The notes: generated from the letters alone by a model not told the origin. Counted from the stretch's first letter, positions 54,082 to 63,633 are shown. The stretch: 64,000 nucleotides of DNA from an uncultured Mediterraneibacter sp. (GCA_944377745.1 CALWFV010000006.1:1-64000), one strand, 5' to 3'. Made by a program: numbers and translations.

Positions 54082-55807
54082 TGTCGTCGCCTCCCTTCAC
54101 CTGAGATTCGTATACTTCTCTGTAGATCTCATTTGTCCTGAGAAGCTCTTCCGAAGTTCCGATACCGTTGATCTCCCCGTTGTCCATCACAATGATCATA
54201 TCCGCATCCTCCACAGAAGAGATCCTCTGCGCGATGATGATCTTCGTTGTGTCCGGGATCTCCTCGCGGAACGCCTGACGGATCAGGGCATCTGTTCTTG
54301 TATCCACAGCGCTTGTAGAATCATCGAGGATCAGGATCTTCGGCTTTTTGAGCAGAGCCCTTGCGATACAGAGCCTCTGTTTCTGACCGCCGGAAACGTT
54401 GTTACCGCCTTCCACTATCATCGTCTCATATTTATTCGGAAATTCATTGATGAACCCGTCAGCCTGCGCCAGGCGACAGACTCTCTGAACTTCCTCATCA
54501 CTGGCGTTCTCGTCACCCCACCTGATGTTATCGTAAATACTTCCGGTAAAGAGCACATTCTTCTGAAGCACCATGGAGACCTGATCTCGGAGATCCTTCA
54601 GGTTATATTTTCGGACATCAACTCCGCCGACTTTTACACATCCCTCTGTCACGTCATAGAGTCTCGGAATGAGCTGCACCAGAGTAGACTTTGCGCTTCC
54701 GGTACCGCCGATGATGCCGATGATCTGTCCGCTCTTGATATGAAGGCTCACGTCCTTCAGAGACAGATTCCCTCCTTTTCCGGAATAGCTGAAGTTCACA
54801 TGCTCGAAATCGATATCCCCATTCTTCACTTCTGTCACTGCGTCAGCCGCATCTTCCATTTCAGGAACCTCATCCAGAACTTCTGTGATACGGTCTGTGG
54901 AAGCCTCGGCGATCATGATCATCACGAACACGAAAGATACCATCATCAGAGACATAAGGATCTGAAGGGCGTATACAATCACACTGGTCAGTTCTCCGGT
55001 CTGCATGGTCTGGTTAATAATGCCTTCGCCTCCGATAAGCACCATGACAATAACGACCGTGTATACTGTGAACTGCATGACAGGTGAGTTCCATGCCACG
55101 ATTTTCTCTGCCTTTGTAAAGAGATCGAACACGATCTTTGAGATCTTTCCGAATTTCTCATTCTCATGGTCAGCGCGCACATACGCCTTGACCACTCGCG
55201 CCGCGTTCACGTTCTCCTGCACGGTATTGTTCAGGATATCATACTCATCAAACACCTTAATGAAATGCGGGTGCGCTTTCTTTGCGATAAAGATAAGAAC
55301 CCCACCCAGCACCGGGATAGAGATCAGCATCATGATCGCGATGGGAACATTGATCGTCAGTGTCATGATCAGTGACAGAACGATCATGATCGGCGCCCTG
55401 GCAAGCATACGGATCGTAAACATGTATGCCATCTGTACGTTGGTGATATCCGTCGTCAGTCTTGTAACAAGTCCTGACGTGGAGAAATGATCGATATTCC
55501 CGAAGGAAAACTCCTGGATCTTATAAAAAATATCATGGCGGAGGTTCTTCGCATAGCCTGCCGAAGCGATCGCGGCGAGCTGACCTGCCTTCGCTCCGAA
55601 AAACAGCGCCAGCATGGCCATTACAACAAGCAGGACTCCAGTCCTTACAATGTAGCCCATATCCCCCTGCATGATTCCGATGTCAATGATGTTCGCCATC
55701 AAAAGCGGTATCAGCACTTCCATCAGTACCTCCAGCGCAACGAGCACCGGAGTCAGAAATGATTGCCGTTTGTACTCCCGTACAGAACGGAGTAATTTCC
55801 TATTCAT
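54074..55807 (-). CDS. Heterodimeric ABC exporter, subunit with degenerate ATPase site
   Basis: 577 residues; six helices (~15-310) and an ATPase domain (~335-577). Walker A GGTGSAKST and signature VSGGQKQRLCIARALL are present, but the Walker B Glu is Asp (ILILDDSTSAVD) and the switch His is Gln (IIIAQRISSVEDAD). These are the typical changes in one half of heterodimeric type IV exporters, so one of the two ATP sites is non-hydrolytic. It overlaps both the MarR gene (8 bases) and its partner (8 bases), so all three are co-translated. Confidence 0.94.
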   Translation of the reverse strand: MNRKLLRSVREYKRQSFLTPVLVALEVLMEVLIPLLMANIIDIGIMQGDMGYIVRTGVLLVVMAMLALFFGAKAGQLAAIASAGYAKNLRHDIFYKIQEFSFGNIDHFSTSGLVTRLTTDITNVQMAYMFTIRMLARAPIMIVLSLIMTLTINVPIAIMMLISIPVLGGVLIFIAKKAHPHFIKVFDEYDILNNTVQENVNAARVVKAYVRADHENEKFGKISKIVFDLFTKAEKIVAWNSPVMQFTVYTVVIVMVLIGGEGIINQTMQTGELTSVIVYALQILMSLMMVSFVFVMIMIAEASTDRITEVLDEVPEMEDAADAVTEVKNGDIDFEHVNFSYSGKGGNLSLKDVSLHIKSGQIIGIIGGTGSAKSTLVQLIPRLYDVTEGCVKVGGVDVRKYNLKDLRDQVSMVLQKNVLFTGSIYDNIRWGDENASDEEVQRVCRLAQADGFINEFPNKYETMIVEGGNNVSGGQKQRLCIARALLKKPKILILDDSTSAVDTRTDALIRQAFREEIPDTTKIIIAQRISSVEDADMIIVMDNGEINGIGTSEELLRTNEIYREVYESQVKGGDDNE

Positions 55808-56294
55808 GGTCTGTTATCTCCTCTCCGTTACATCTTTTCTCATTACCAGACAAGTTTGCTGAGATCTGCTCCAGGACGCTCCGGCAGATCTCCATATCCC
55901 GTTTCGAGATTCCCTGTCTCAGGATCTTTTCCACATAGCGTATGTTTGAAAGGATCTCCTCCCGGACTCCTTCCGCCTTCTCCGTGGGGACAAGCTTCTT
56001 CAGCCTTGCATCCCATTCCACATTCTCACGGGTCACAAAGCCGTTTTTCTCGAGAAGCTGCAGGATCCCGCTCGCAGTGGAACGCCGGATCTTGAACTCC
56101 TTCTCGATATCTTTCTGATAGACGTCTTTATTCATGCTCTGGAACAGAATATAGTGCAGAACTCTTTTCTGCATATTCGTCAGTTCGCTCTCCTCCTCGT
56201 GAAAACACATCTGTCTCTTCAGCTGATGAGAGATCATGTTGATCAATCTCCCCACATCATCCTGTGCCGGATCATGGGCGTCCTTTATAGCCAT
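55800..56294 (-). CDS. MarR-family transcriptional regulator
   Basis: 164 residues with the MarR winged helix: MQKRVLHYILFQSMNKDVYQKDIEKEFKIRRSTASGILQLLEKNGFVTRE at ~40-90 (split for description), then the wing and dimer helices. It is first in the operon with the two exporter genes. A site GTTCGGTAACTAAC follows the -10 element of its promoter, so it probably represses its own operon and is released by a ligand. Which compound releases it is unknown. Confidence 0.92.
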   Translation of the reverse strand: MAIKDAHDPAQDDVGRLINMISHQLKRQMCFHEEESELTNMQKRVLHYILFQSMNKDVYQKDIEKEFKIRRSTASGILQLLEKNGFVTRENVEWDARLKKLVPTEKAEGVREEILSNIRYVEKILRQGISKRDMEICRSVLEQISANLSGNEKRCNGEEITDHE

Positions 56295-56316
56295 ATCACA
56301 TACGCTCCCTTGTTTT

Positions 56317-56362
56317 GTTCGGTAACTAACAATATACTATAAAACATAAATTTTATTGTCAA
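56317..56362 (-). promoter_or_regulatory. Promoter and candidate MarR operator of the exporter operon
   Basis: Minus strand TTGACA (56362-56357), 17-base spacer, TAGTAT (56339-56334), then an imperfect palindrome GTTAGTTACCGAAC (56330-56317) over the start of transcription. Confidence 0.72.
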
Positions 56363-56546
56363 TCCACAAAATGCACAAAAGAACTTATGTTTTTCTGCGA
56401 TTCTTGCATCCCACTTTTCATCTTCCCTATCTGAATTTTCTTGTAATATACCCAAAACTTATCCAAATGGTCTGAACAACTTCTGTACTTTACGATAATT
56501 TCACTTTAAATCCACACATAAAACTCCGTTTTTTCGCACAAAAATG

Positions 56547-56575
56547 TGGAAATATAAATCGAATAATTGTATAAT
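56547..56575 (+). promoter_or_regulatory. Probable promoter of glgC-glgD
   Basis: TATAAT at 56570-56575 is a perfect -10; the -35 candidate TGGAAA, 17 bases upstream, matches consensus at four of six positions. Confidence 0.5.
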
Positions 56576-56607
56576 ATAATTCAGTAAAATGAAAGAGAGG
56601 GCTCACT

Positions 56608-57750
56608 ATGAAGCAAAATAACATGTTAGCTATGATTTTGGCTGGTGGCCGAGGAACCCGTCTGCATGAACTGACAAAAAAGGTAGCTAAACCTGCCGTT
56701 TCATATGGCGGTAAATATCGCATTATCGATTTTCCGCTCAGCAACTGTGCAAACAGTGGAATTGATGTTGTCGGAGTTCTGACGCAGTACGAATCCGTTC
56801 TTCTCAACAGCTACGTTGCAGCCGGAAGACGCTGGGGTCTTGATGCAAAAGACAGCGGAGTTTACGTTCTGCCGCCCCGCGAGAAAGCGGACGCGAACCT
56901 GGATGTGTACAGAGGCACGGCGGATGCTATTTCACAGAATATCGACTTTATTGATACATATTCCCCGGAGTATCTCCTGATCCTTTCAGGTGACCACATC
57001 TACAAGATGAATTACGCGAAGATGCTGGCTTATCACAAGGAGAACAACGCAGATGCAACGATCGCCGTCATCGAGGTTCCGATGAAGGAGGCAAGCCGTT
57101 TCGGTATCATGAATACGGACGAGACTACTGGCCGTATCGTTGAATTTGAAGAGAAGCCGGAGAAACCGAAGAGCAATCTTGCTTCCATGGGTATCTATAT
57201 CTTCAACTGGAAGCTGCTGCGCAAGCTGCTCATGGCAGATATGAAGGATCCGGATTCCAGCCATGACTTCGGAAAGGATATCATCCCAACTCTGCTGAAT
57301 GACGGAAAGAGCCTTTACGCATACAAATATAAGGGGTACTGGAAAGATGTAGGAACGATCGATTCCCTCTGGGAAGCGAACATGGATCTTCTGGACAAGA
57401 ACAACGAGCTCGATCTCAACGATCCCACATGGAAGATCTATACAGAAGACGTGGTTTCACTTCCCCAGTATGTCGGCCCGGATGCTGTGATCGACAGGGC
57501 ATTCATCACCCAGGGATGCGTGATCGACGGAACCGTAAAGAATTCTGTCCTGTTCACAGACAGTAAAGTCGCTGCCGATGCCAAAGTCATTGACAGCGTC
57601 CTGATGCCCGGCGCCGTGGTAGAGGAAGGCGCTGTCGTACAGCGCGCCCTTGTAGCCGATGGGATCAGGATCGGAAAGAACGCCGTTGTCGGAAGCGCCG
57701 ACAGCGAAAACATCGAGCTTGTTGCAAAACGTGTAAAGGGGGAAGAGTAA
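56608..57750 (+). CDS. glgC: Glucose-1-phosphate adenylyltransferase GlgC
   Basis: Makes ADP-glucose for glycogen synthesis. 380 residues with the pyrophosphorylase motif [19 protein letters not shown] at ~13-31, substrate loop ([27 protein letters not shown]) and a C-terminal left-handed beta-helix ([13 protein letters not shown]). GAGAGG precedes the ATG. It is the catalytic partner of GlgD, one base downstream. Glycogen synthase is not in the window; glgB is at the other end. Confidence 0.97.
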   Translation: MKQNNMLAMILAGGRGTRLHELTKKVAKPAVSYGGKYRIIDFPLSNCANSGIDVVGVLTQYESVLLNSYVAAGRRWGLDAKDSGVYVLPPREKADANLDVYRGTADAISQNIDFIDTYSPEYLLILSGDHIYKMNYAKMLAYHKENNADATIAVIEVPMKEASRFGIMNTDETTGRIVEFEEKPEKPKSNLASMGIYIFNWKLLRKLLMADMKDPDSSHDFGKDIIPTLLNDGKSLYAYKYKGYWKDVGTIDSLWEANMDLLDKNNELDLNDPTWKIYTEDVVSLPQYVGPDAVIDRAFITQGCVIDGTVKNSVLFTDSKVAADAKVIDSVLMPGAVVEEGAVVQRALVADGIRIGKNAVVGSADSENIELVAKRVKGEE

Positions 57751-57751
57751 T

Positions 57752-58867
57752 ATGAGTAAGGCATTTGGAATTGTTAATTTTGCCGGCAATCACATTTCTG
57801 TGGACGGGCTTCAGGAGTTCCGTCCCGTCGGGGCTTTCTCATTCCTCGGCAGATACCGTGTTATCGATTTCCCGATCTCCAACATGAGCAACAGCGGGAT
57901 TGATAATATCCAGGTATATATCCGGAGGAAACCGCGTTCCCTGACCGAGCATCTTGGAACAGGACGCCACTATAACATTAATTCAAAGCGCGGCAAACTT
58001 CACATTTTATACACAGAGTCCAATATGGTGAGTGACCTTTATAATACTGACATTGCTGCATACATCGAGAATCTTGATGTGATCCAGCGTGTGCAGTTCC
58101 CGTATGTTGTGATCGCACCGAGTTACATGGTATACACACAGGATTACAGCAATCTGCTCCAGACACATATCGATTCCGGAGCTGACATCACACTGATGTA
58201 TCACTCTGTTGATACCGCAAAAGAGGAGTTCTTAAACTGCTATACTCTTGATATCAACAAGCAGAAAGGTGTAGACGCGATCCCGCTGAACCGCGGAAAC
58301 GCAAAGAACAAAAACATCTTCATGGATACATATGTAATGAAAAAAGAGCTTTTCCTGGATCTTGTAAACAAGGCACACAAGATGTCCGGAATGTACTCAC
58401 TCGTTGACATCGTTGACGAGATGTGTCATGAGCTCGATATCCGCGCAGTGGCTCACCGCGGCTACTTTGCAGCGATCTCTGATTTTAACAGCTACTATAA
58501 AGCAAATATGTCTCTCATCGACCTGAAGAACGCGACGAATCTGTTCGTCAACGACTGGCCGATCTACACAAGGACAAATGACTCCTGCCCGACACAGTAT
58601 TTCGATGGCAGCTCCGTAAAATCATCCGTCATCTCCAACGGCTGCCTGATCGAAGGCTCTGTTGAGAATTCCGTTATCGGAAGAGGATGCGTTATCAAAG
58701 AAGGCGCTGTCGTGAAAAACTGCGTGATCTCTGCTAATGTCACGATCGGAAAAGGCGTACATGCAGAAAACCTCGTAGTGGACAAACACGCAAGATTGAT
58801 CCGGGGCAAAAGAATCATTGCGTCCCCGGAAAAGCCGGGGTATATCAGACGCGGCGACACGCTGTAG
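57752..58867 (+). CDS. glgD: GlgD, regulatory subunit of the ADP-glucose pyrophosphorylase
   Basis: 371 residues homologous to GlgC, but the nucleotide-binding GGxGTRL motif is absent: the start reads VNFAGNHISVDGLQEFRPVGAFSFLG, so catalysis is not expected. RYRVIDFPISNMSNSGIDNI and the beta-helix (ENSVIGRGCVIKEGAVVKN) are kept. In Bacillus and clostridia GlgD raises the activity of GlgC as a heterotetramer partner. One base separates the genes, so they are made together. Confidence 0.95.
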   Translation: MSKAFGIVNFAGNHISVDGLQEFRPVGAFSFLGRYRVIDFPISNMSNSGIDNIQVYIRRKPRSLTEHLGTGRHYNINSKRGKLHILYTESNMVSDLYNTDIAAYIENLDVIQRVQFPYVVIAPSYMVYTQDYSNLLQTHIDSGADITLMYHSVDTAKEEFLNCYTLDINKQKGVDAIPLNRGNAKNKNIFMDTYVMKKELFLDLVNKAHKMSGMYSLVDIVDEMCHELDIRAVAHRGYFAAISDFNSYYKANMSLIDLKNATNLFVNDWPIYTRTNDSCPTQYFDGSSVKSSVISNGCLIEGSVENSVIGRGCVIKEGAVVKNCVISANVTIGKGVHAENLVVDKHARLIRGKRIIASPEKPGYIRRGDTL

Positions 58868-58912
58868 AAATCTGATTTTGGGGCTGGCGGGCGAGGGGGA
58901 TGAAGCCGTCCG

Positions 58913-59040
58913 CCGGAGATATATGTTGATCTCAGGCACGCTTTCGCTTGGAGAACGACGCAGCGGACACGTAAGAGCGCAAAGGACGCGCTCTAAGTGC
59001 CGGCGTCGTTCTACAGCCTTCCATCAACATATACCTCCGG
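58913..59040. repeat. Family A structured intergenic repeat, copy 2 (inverted)
   Basis: 128 bases, reverse orientation relative to 34851-34979. Outer stem CCGGAG..CTCCGG with ATGTTGAT/ATCAACAT; GAACGACG paired with CGTCGTTC; arm AGAGCGC-AAAGGAC-GCGCTCT on the plus strand with the same loop as copy 1 in complement. It begins 46 bases past the glgD stop. Confidence 0.85.
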
Positions 59041-59089
59041 CTGGGCTTATCCCTCACACCGGCAGATTCGGAAATCAAGAAGTAAAATG

Positions 59090-59147
59090 AAAAGGGGAGC
59101 GTTTTCGCTGGAACAAACAGATTGTTCCAGCGGAAGCGCTCCCTTTT
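59090..59147 (+). terminator. Strong hairpin after glgD
   Basis: Outer AAAAGGGGAGCG/CGCTCCCTTTT and inner CGCTGGAACAA/TTGTTCCAGCG stems separated by small internal loops. T-rich sequence (CTTTTCAG) follows. It is the best terminator candidate for glgC-glgD. Confidence 0.7.
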
Positions 59148-59184
59148 CAGATCACAATTTTCCCCTTGCCTTTTCCACTCTCTC

Positions 59185-59207
59185 GGGAGCAGCGCCCTTC
59201 GGGCGCG
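59185..59207. repeat. Short block shared with 34782-34802
   Basis: GGGAGCAGCGCCC, followed by TTCGGGCGC, forming a tight hairpin. See the 34.8 kb copy. Confidence 0.5.
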
Positions 59208-59288
59208 TCATCCCAGACGCTCTGGAGCTGCCGGAGGACTGCCGGGCTGAGTGTAGCAGAAAGCTGCGGGAGGCGGCTGTGAAAGTCT

Positions 59289-59498
59289 TTCGCGGAGGCG
59301 GCGTGGGCGGAGCAGGCGACTTTGGAGGAATCCATAGAAATAGTTAGAACTCTGTGAAACAGCGTCAGGTCCTGTAATGGTGATTGTCTGAGCCAAAGGC
59401 GGCACCATTGCAGGACCTGTATTTAGCTGTTTTACAGAGTTCTTAGTATTTCATGGATTCCGGAACGGAGCCTGAGCCGTCCATGCCGTCTCCGCGAA
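59289..59498. repeat. Nested palindrome between glgD and coaX
   Basis: Inner near-perfect hairpins: GAACTCTGTGAAACAGC (59347-59363) with GCTGTTTTACAGAGTTC (59426-59442), and CAGGTCCTGTAATGGTG (59366-59382) with CACCATTGCAGGACCTG (59403-59419); the only mismatch in each is a G-T pair on RNA. Further out, GGAATCCAT (59327-59335) is complementary to ATGGATTCC (59453-59461), and TTCGCGGAGGCGGCGTG (59289-59305) matches CATGCCGTCTCCGCGAA (59482-59498) at 15 of 17. The region 59210-59566 holds no gene. Confidence 0.8.
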
Positions 59499-59566
59499 TA
59501 CACCGCGACAGCCTCCGCAGTTTTCGGACTTCTCGCACTTCGCCCAGTCCCCCGCCAGCCCCGGGC

Positions 59567-60334
59567 TTATCTCCGGTTCTTGTGATATATGATTGCCAGA
59601 CCCTTCAGCAGCAGTTCATCATCCAATATGATCTTCCTCCTGCAGTAGGGCACGATCTTCTTCGCCAGCCCGCCGGTGGCGATCACCGTCACCTCGCCAT
59701 CCAGCTCTTCCTCCAGCCGGTCGATCAGTCCGTCGATCGCCGCTGCGCTGCTGTAGATTGCGCCACTCTTCATGCACTCCACTGTATTCTTCCCGATGAT
59801 GTGCTCCGGCGTCTCCAGGCTGATGCCGCCGAGCTGGGATGCATTGGCGGTCAGTGAATCCAGAGAGACACCTATGCCCGGATAGATCATGCCGCCCACA
59901 TAATTTTTGTTTTTGTCGATCACACAGACTGTGTTCGCCGTACCCATATCAAAGATCAGCAAGGGCACCGGATACTGTGCGATGGCTGCAACGGAATCCA
60001 CCACCAGGTCGCTTCCCAGCTGCGCCGGGTTATCAATCCGTATGTTCAGGCCGGTCCGGATGCCTGCGCCCACGACCAGAATTTCCTTTTTCAGTATCTT
60101 CTCCACCGCCATCTTCGCCACAGTGGTGATCTGCGGAACAACGGACGAGATGATCCCCCCCTCCAGTTCCTGATTTCTGATGTGATAAATATCAAGGACA
60201 CTCTTGATATCTATGGCATATTCCAGTTCCGTCTTTGTCCGCACCGTGGAAAGTCTTTCAACGAATATGGCGCGATTCCCGTCCATGCACCCAATCACGA
60301 TATTTGTATTTCCGATATCAATCGCTAAAATCAT
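59567..60334 (-). CDS. coaX: Type III pantothenate kinase CoaX
   Basis: First step of coenzyme A synthesis from pantothenate, in the ATP-dependent, feedback-resistant type III form. 255 residues with DIGNTNIVIG at the N-terminus, IISSVVPQ, DLVVDSVAAIAQY, LLIFDMGTANTVCVID and GGMIYPGIGVSLDSL. The ATG at 60334 follows the upstream gene's TGA by one base, giving coupled translation, and matches the usual start. It ends the operon coaBC, S component and coaX. Confidence 0.95.
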   Translation of the reverse strand: MILAIDIGNTNIVIGCMDGNRAIFVERLSTVRTKTELEYAIDIKSVLDIYHIRNQELEGGIISSVVPQITTVAKMAVEKILKKEILVVGAGIRTGLNIRIDNPAQLGSDLVVDSVAAIAQYPVPLLIFDMGTANTVCVIDKNKNYVGGMIYPGIGVSLDSLTANASQLGGISLETPEHIIGKNTVECMKSGAIYSSAAAIDGLIDRLEEELDGEVTVIATGGLAKKIVPYCRRKIILDDELLLKGLAIIYHKNRR

Positions 60335-60335
60335 T

Positions 60336-61025
60336 TCAGAACCCCAGTCTTTCCCTGACATTTTTCTTCATAAGGACTCTTCCAATACAGAGTGTGAGCA
60401 CGCCTGCTACGATCGCCTCCGGAACTCCGTTGATCCCGATGACCGTCAGTATAAATGTGTAGACCGCTGACACCGCAACATCGTTTGCCTCTGCGTATCC
60501 TTCCCGGAAGAACACAAAGATCAGATTCATCACCAGCAGTGTGTTTACGAGGGCACCGGATACTCCGGCAAGGATCAATCCGATATTCGACACGCCCTCC
60601 TTCTTCCTGAAGCGCATCACCAGTTTATAAACATAAAACGGCAGAACGCCGACCAGGATCCTCGGGACAAAACAAATGATCACGCTTCCGATCCCCCCGC
60701 TCACATCGCCGATGCTGTAAAACGGCGTGAACACAAATGATGTGGGCGTCGGGTTCATGGTGTTGTTGATAAAGCTGGTAAGCCCGAACAAAAATCCGAG
60801 CACCCCGCCTTTTTTCGGTCCCAAAAGCAGGGAAACGACAATGACCGGTACGTGTATGATCGTAGCACGGGTAAATCCAAGCGGAATATATCCGAGAAAG
60901 GGGGTAAACGCCATAATGATCACGATGGCGCCGAATATCGCCGTCTGGACCATCCCTGTCGTACTGATCCTGCTGCCTGCCTGCTGCCTGTTCTGTGGCT
61001 GTCTGCCTGTTTCTAAATTCTTCAT
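60336..61025 (-). CDS. ECF transporter substrate-binding (S) component, probably for pantothenate
   Basis: 229 residues from the ATG at 61025, which has AAGGAGG. Six membrane helices, starting with the ECF-S pattern (MVQTAIFGAIVIIMAFTPFLGYIPLGF) and containing TIIHVPVIVVSLLLGPKKGG, typical of PanT and related S components. It should bind vitamin and dock on the shared EcfAA'T module encoded elsewhere. Its position between coaBC and coaX suggests pantothenate as substrate. A different cofactor precursor is the alternative. Confidence 0.88.
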   Translation of the reverse strand: MKNLETGRQPQNRQQAGSRISTTGMVQTAIFGAIVIIMAFTPFLGYIPLGFTRATIIHVPVIVVSLLLGPKKGGVLGFLFGLTSFINNTMNPTPTSFVFTPFYSIGDVSGGIGSVIICFVPRILVGVLPFYVYKLVMRFRKKEGVSNIGLILAGVSGALVNTLLVMNLIFVFFREGYAEANDVAVSAVYTFILTVIGINGVPEAIVAGVLTLCIGRVLMKKNVRERLGF

Positions 61026-61161
61026 AACTGCCTCCTTGGTTATCATTCTCTTTTCTCTGAGATACAATACTAATACTGGCACAGAAGATAGTTCCTCTGT
61101 TCAATTTTAAAGTTTTCTAATCCAGATCTTTTCCTGTCCTCCGGATCCTGACGACGGATCT

Positions 61162-62361
61162 TTATACTGCCGTGCGCCTTTCCATGATCTGATCCAGGAG
61201 TTTTGAGGCTGTCTCCTCTTTCGTCATCTTATCGAGTGAAACTTCCCCGTCCTCCGTGATGATCGTAATCACATTCGTGTCGCCGCCGAAGCCCGCGCCT
61301 TCTGTCTTCAGGCTGTTTGCGGCGATCATGTCCACATTTTTCTTTCTTAATTTGTTTCTGGAGTTCTCCAGAACGTTTTCTGTTTCCATTGAGAATCCGC
61401 ACAGGAACTGTCCGGGTCTCTTGTGACTTCCCAGCCATGCAAGGATATCGTCTGTGCGCTCCAGCTCCAACGCCATCTCTCCGGCCTGTTTCTTTACCTT
61501 CTCACTGCTCACATTTCTTGGACGGTAATCCGCCACTGCCGCCGCCTTGATGATGATCTCCTGTTCCGGCGCACGCTCTGTGACCTCCTCGAACATCTCC
61601 TTCGCCGTAGTGACCGGGACGAAATTGATAAACTCCGGGCGCCCCAGCATGGACGGACCGCTCACTAATGTGACATTCGCACCGCGCCGCATACAGACTT
61701 TCGCTATGGCATATCCCATCTTTCCGGTAGAATGGTTGGTGATATACCTCACCGGATCCACCGGCTCCTGGGTCGGTCCCGCCGTCACAAGGACGTTCAG
61801 GCCTGCCATATCTTTCTCATATGCGGTCTCCCGCAGGATATACTCCATCAGCAATGCCGGTTCCGGCATCTTCCCTGCTCCGGTATCTCCGCACGCGAGG
61901 TATCCCACCGCCGGGGCAATGACCCCGTAGCCGTATCCCCGCAGGATCTGAAGATTATCCTGAACAATAGGATTTTCAAACATGTTGGTGTTCATCGCCG
62001 GAGCAATATACACCGGACATTTGCACGCCATGACCGTGGTCGTCAGCATATCGTCGGCAATACCGTGAGCGATCTTTCCGATCACATTGGCGCTGGCCGG
62101 AGCGATCATCACCATGTCCGCCTGCTTCGCCAGAGATACATGTTCCACGCTGAATTCAAAATTCCGGTCAAACGTGTCTACCAGGCACTTGTTGCCGGTC
62201 AGCGTCTCAAACGTGATCGGATTGATGAAATTCGTGGCGTTCTTCGTCATCAGGACATGAACGTCCGCATTCAGCTTTTTCAGCGCGCTGGCAAGATTTG
62301 CCGTCTTATACGCCGCAATGCTCCCCGATACTCCGAGCAGGATCGTCTTTCCTTTAAGCAT
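61162..62361 (-). CDS. coaBC: Phosphopantothenoylcysteine decarboxylase/synthetase CoaBC
   Basis: Bifunctional enzyme for two middle steps of coenzyme A synthesis. The N-terminal flavoprotein (CoaC, ~1-185) has GVSGSIAAYK, SVEHVSLAKQADMVMIAPAS, and ACKCPVYIAPAMNTNM with its conserved Asn and Cys region; the C-terminal CTP-using ligase (CoaB, ~190-399) has VTAGPTQEPVDPVRYITN and STGKMGYAIA. Length is normal. It has its own promoter, and it is followed by the S-component gene after a 136-base gap with no clear terminator. Confidence 0.96.
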   Translation of the reverse strand: MLKGKTILLGVSGSIAAYKTANLASALKKLNADVHVLMTKNATNFINPITFETLTGNKCLVDTFDRNFEFSVEHVSLAKQADMVMIAPASANVIGKIAHGIADDMLTTTVMACKCPVYIAPAMNTNMFENPIVQDNLQILRGYGYGVIAPAVGYLACGDTGAGKMPEPALLMEYILRETAYEKDMAGLNVLVTAGPTQEPVDPVRYITNHSTGKMGYAIAKVCMRRGANVTLVSGPSMLGRPEFINFVPVTTAKEMFEEVTERAPEQEIIIKAAAVADYRPRNVSSEKVKKQAGEMALELERTDDILAWLGSHKRPGQFLCGFSMETENVLENSRNKLRKKNVDMIAANSLKTEGAGFGGDTNVITIITEDGEVSLDKMTKEETASKLLDQIMERRTAV

Positions 62362-62390
62362 AGTCTTCCCCCTTTCTTTTTTTCTGCTTC

Positions 62391-62419
62391 ATTATATTGC
62401 AAGTTCCAGGAAAAATCAA
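62391..62419 (-). promoter_or_regulatory. Sigma-A promoter of the coenzyme A operon
   Basis: Minus strand TTGATT (62419-62414), 17-base spacer, TATAAT (62396-62391). It overlaps the last codons of the MFS gene. Confidence 0.82.
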
Positions 62420-63633
62420 CGCAAAGCCGTGTCTTTCCGGAGCGCACGGAGTAGAACCAGCATCACCGCCGGGAAGAGGATTGCCGCAAAAAGTCCTGCT
62501 TTCAGTCCGAACTTGGGCAGATGCTCCGCCACGAAGCTGACCACTCCCGGACCTGCCGCGCATCCCACATCTCCGGCAAGAGCAAACAGGGCAAACATCA
62601 GCGTTCCGCCCTGAGGGCAGTGCTTCACGGCAAGGCTGAAGGTCCCCGGCCACATGATCCCTACGGAAAGGCCGCAAAGACCGCATCCCGCCAGGGCAAG
62701 AAGAGGATTTTTCATAAAGACTGCAAGAAGATAACTGCACACGCACAGTACACCGCTGCCAGCCATGAATTTCCGGAGATTCATCTTTTCACCGAATTTT
62801 CCGTAAAACGCTCTGGAGCTGCCCATAAGAACAGCGAAAAGACAGGGGCCCAGAAGGTCTCCCATAGTCTTGGAAAGATTCAGTCCATCCTCTGCAAACA
62901 TGGACGCCCACTGAGACATTCCCTGCTCTGACGCACCCGCGCAGATCATAAGTCCGATAAAAACCCAGAAGATGCCGGAGGACACAAGTTGCTTCGCCGG
63001 AGTCCTGTCTTCCTCCTCCACCAGATGACGGATCGGCACTCTGGTAAAGAGGAGCAGGTTCAGGATCGGGACAAGGCTCCAGAGGACAGGGAGCAGGTAC
63101 CATCGATCCATCCCGAGTATGGTAAACCCGACCGTGGAAAGCACGACTACCGCCACATGTCCCCAGCAGTAGAAGGAGTGGAGCAGACTCATGGCCGCGT
63201 CCTTTGCATGGGAGGAAGGCGCCGCCTCCACGATGGGACTTACAAGCACCTCGATCAGTCCGCCTCCAACGGCTCCCAGTGCCATCGACGCCACAAGTCC
63301 GAGATACGCGTTTTCAAGTACAAACGGAAGTGTCCCCATACAGATCAGTCCTGCTGCGCTGCACGCATGAGCCAGGATCACAGACGCCCTGTAGCCGATC
63401 CGGTCCGCATATTTCGCTGCAGCCATATCCGTCAGGATCTGCACTCCGAAATTAATGGTGATAAGCAGCCCGATACGCTCCAGCGAGATCCCGAACTCCC
63501 TCTGAAATGTCAGAAAGAGGAGGGGTGCAAGATTGTTGATGACTGCCTGCACCACATACCCTGCATAACACGCATATATCGTATAATTATAGTTTTCATT
63601 GATCTTTTTTGCTATCATGGTCTTTTCCCGCAT
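62416..63633 (-). CDS. MFS transporter
   Basis: 405 residues with 12 predicted membrane helices. An MFS motif-A-like loop occurs between helices 2 and 3 (DMAAAKYADRIGYRAS). It resembles the group of Firmicutes sugar/drug MFS proteins, but I cannot tell the substrate. The ATG at 63633 has GGAGGAAG upstream; a second ATG at 63618 is in frame. It is upstream of coaBC on the same strand with its own promoter, so a link to pantothenate is only suggested. Confidence 0.9.
   Translation of the reverse strand: MREKTMIAKKINENYNYTIYACYAGYVVQAVINNLAPLLFLTFQREFGISLERIGLLITINFGVQILTDMAAAKYADRIGYRASVILAHACSAAGLICMGTLPFVLENAYLGLVASMALGAVGGGLIEVLVSPIVEAAPSSHAKDAAMSLLHSFYCWGHVAVVVLSTVGFTILGMDRWYLLPVLWSLVPILNLLLFTRVPIRHLVEEEDRTPAKQLVSSGIFWVFIGLMICAGASEQGMSQWASMFAEDGLNLSKTMGDLLGPCLFAVLMGSSRAFYGKFGEKMNLRKFMAGSGVLCVCSYLLAVFMKNPLLALAGCGLCGLSVGIMWPGTFSLAVKHCPQGGTLMFALFALAGDVGCAAGPGVVSFVAEHLPKFGLKAGLFAAILFPAVMLVLLRALRKDTALR

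Noticed and set aside
53972..55087. 371-codon plus-strand frame
   Set aside because: Antisense to the two ABC exporter genes, with a His/Asp-rich shadow composition and no start signals.
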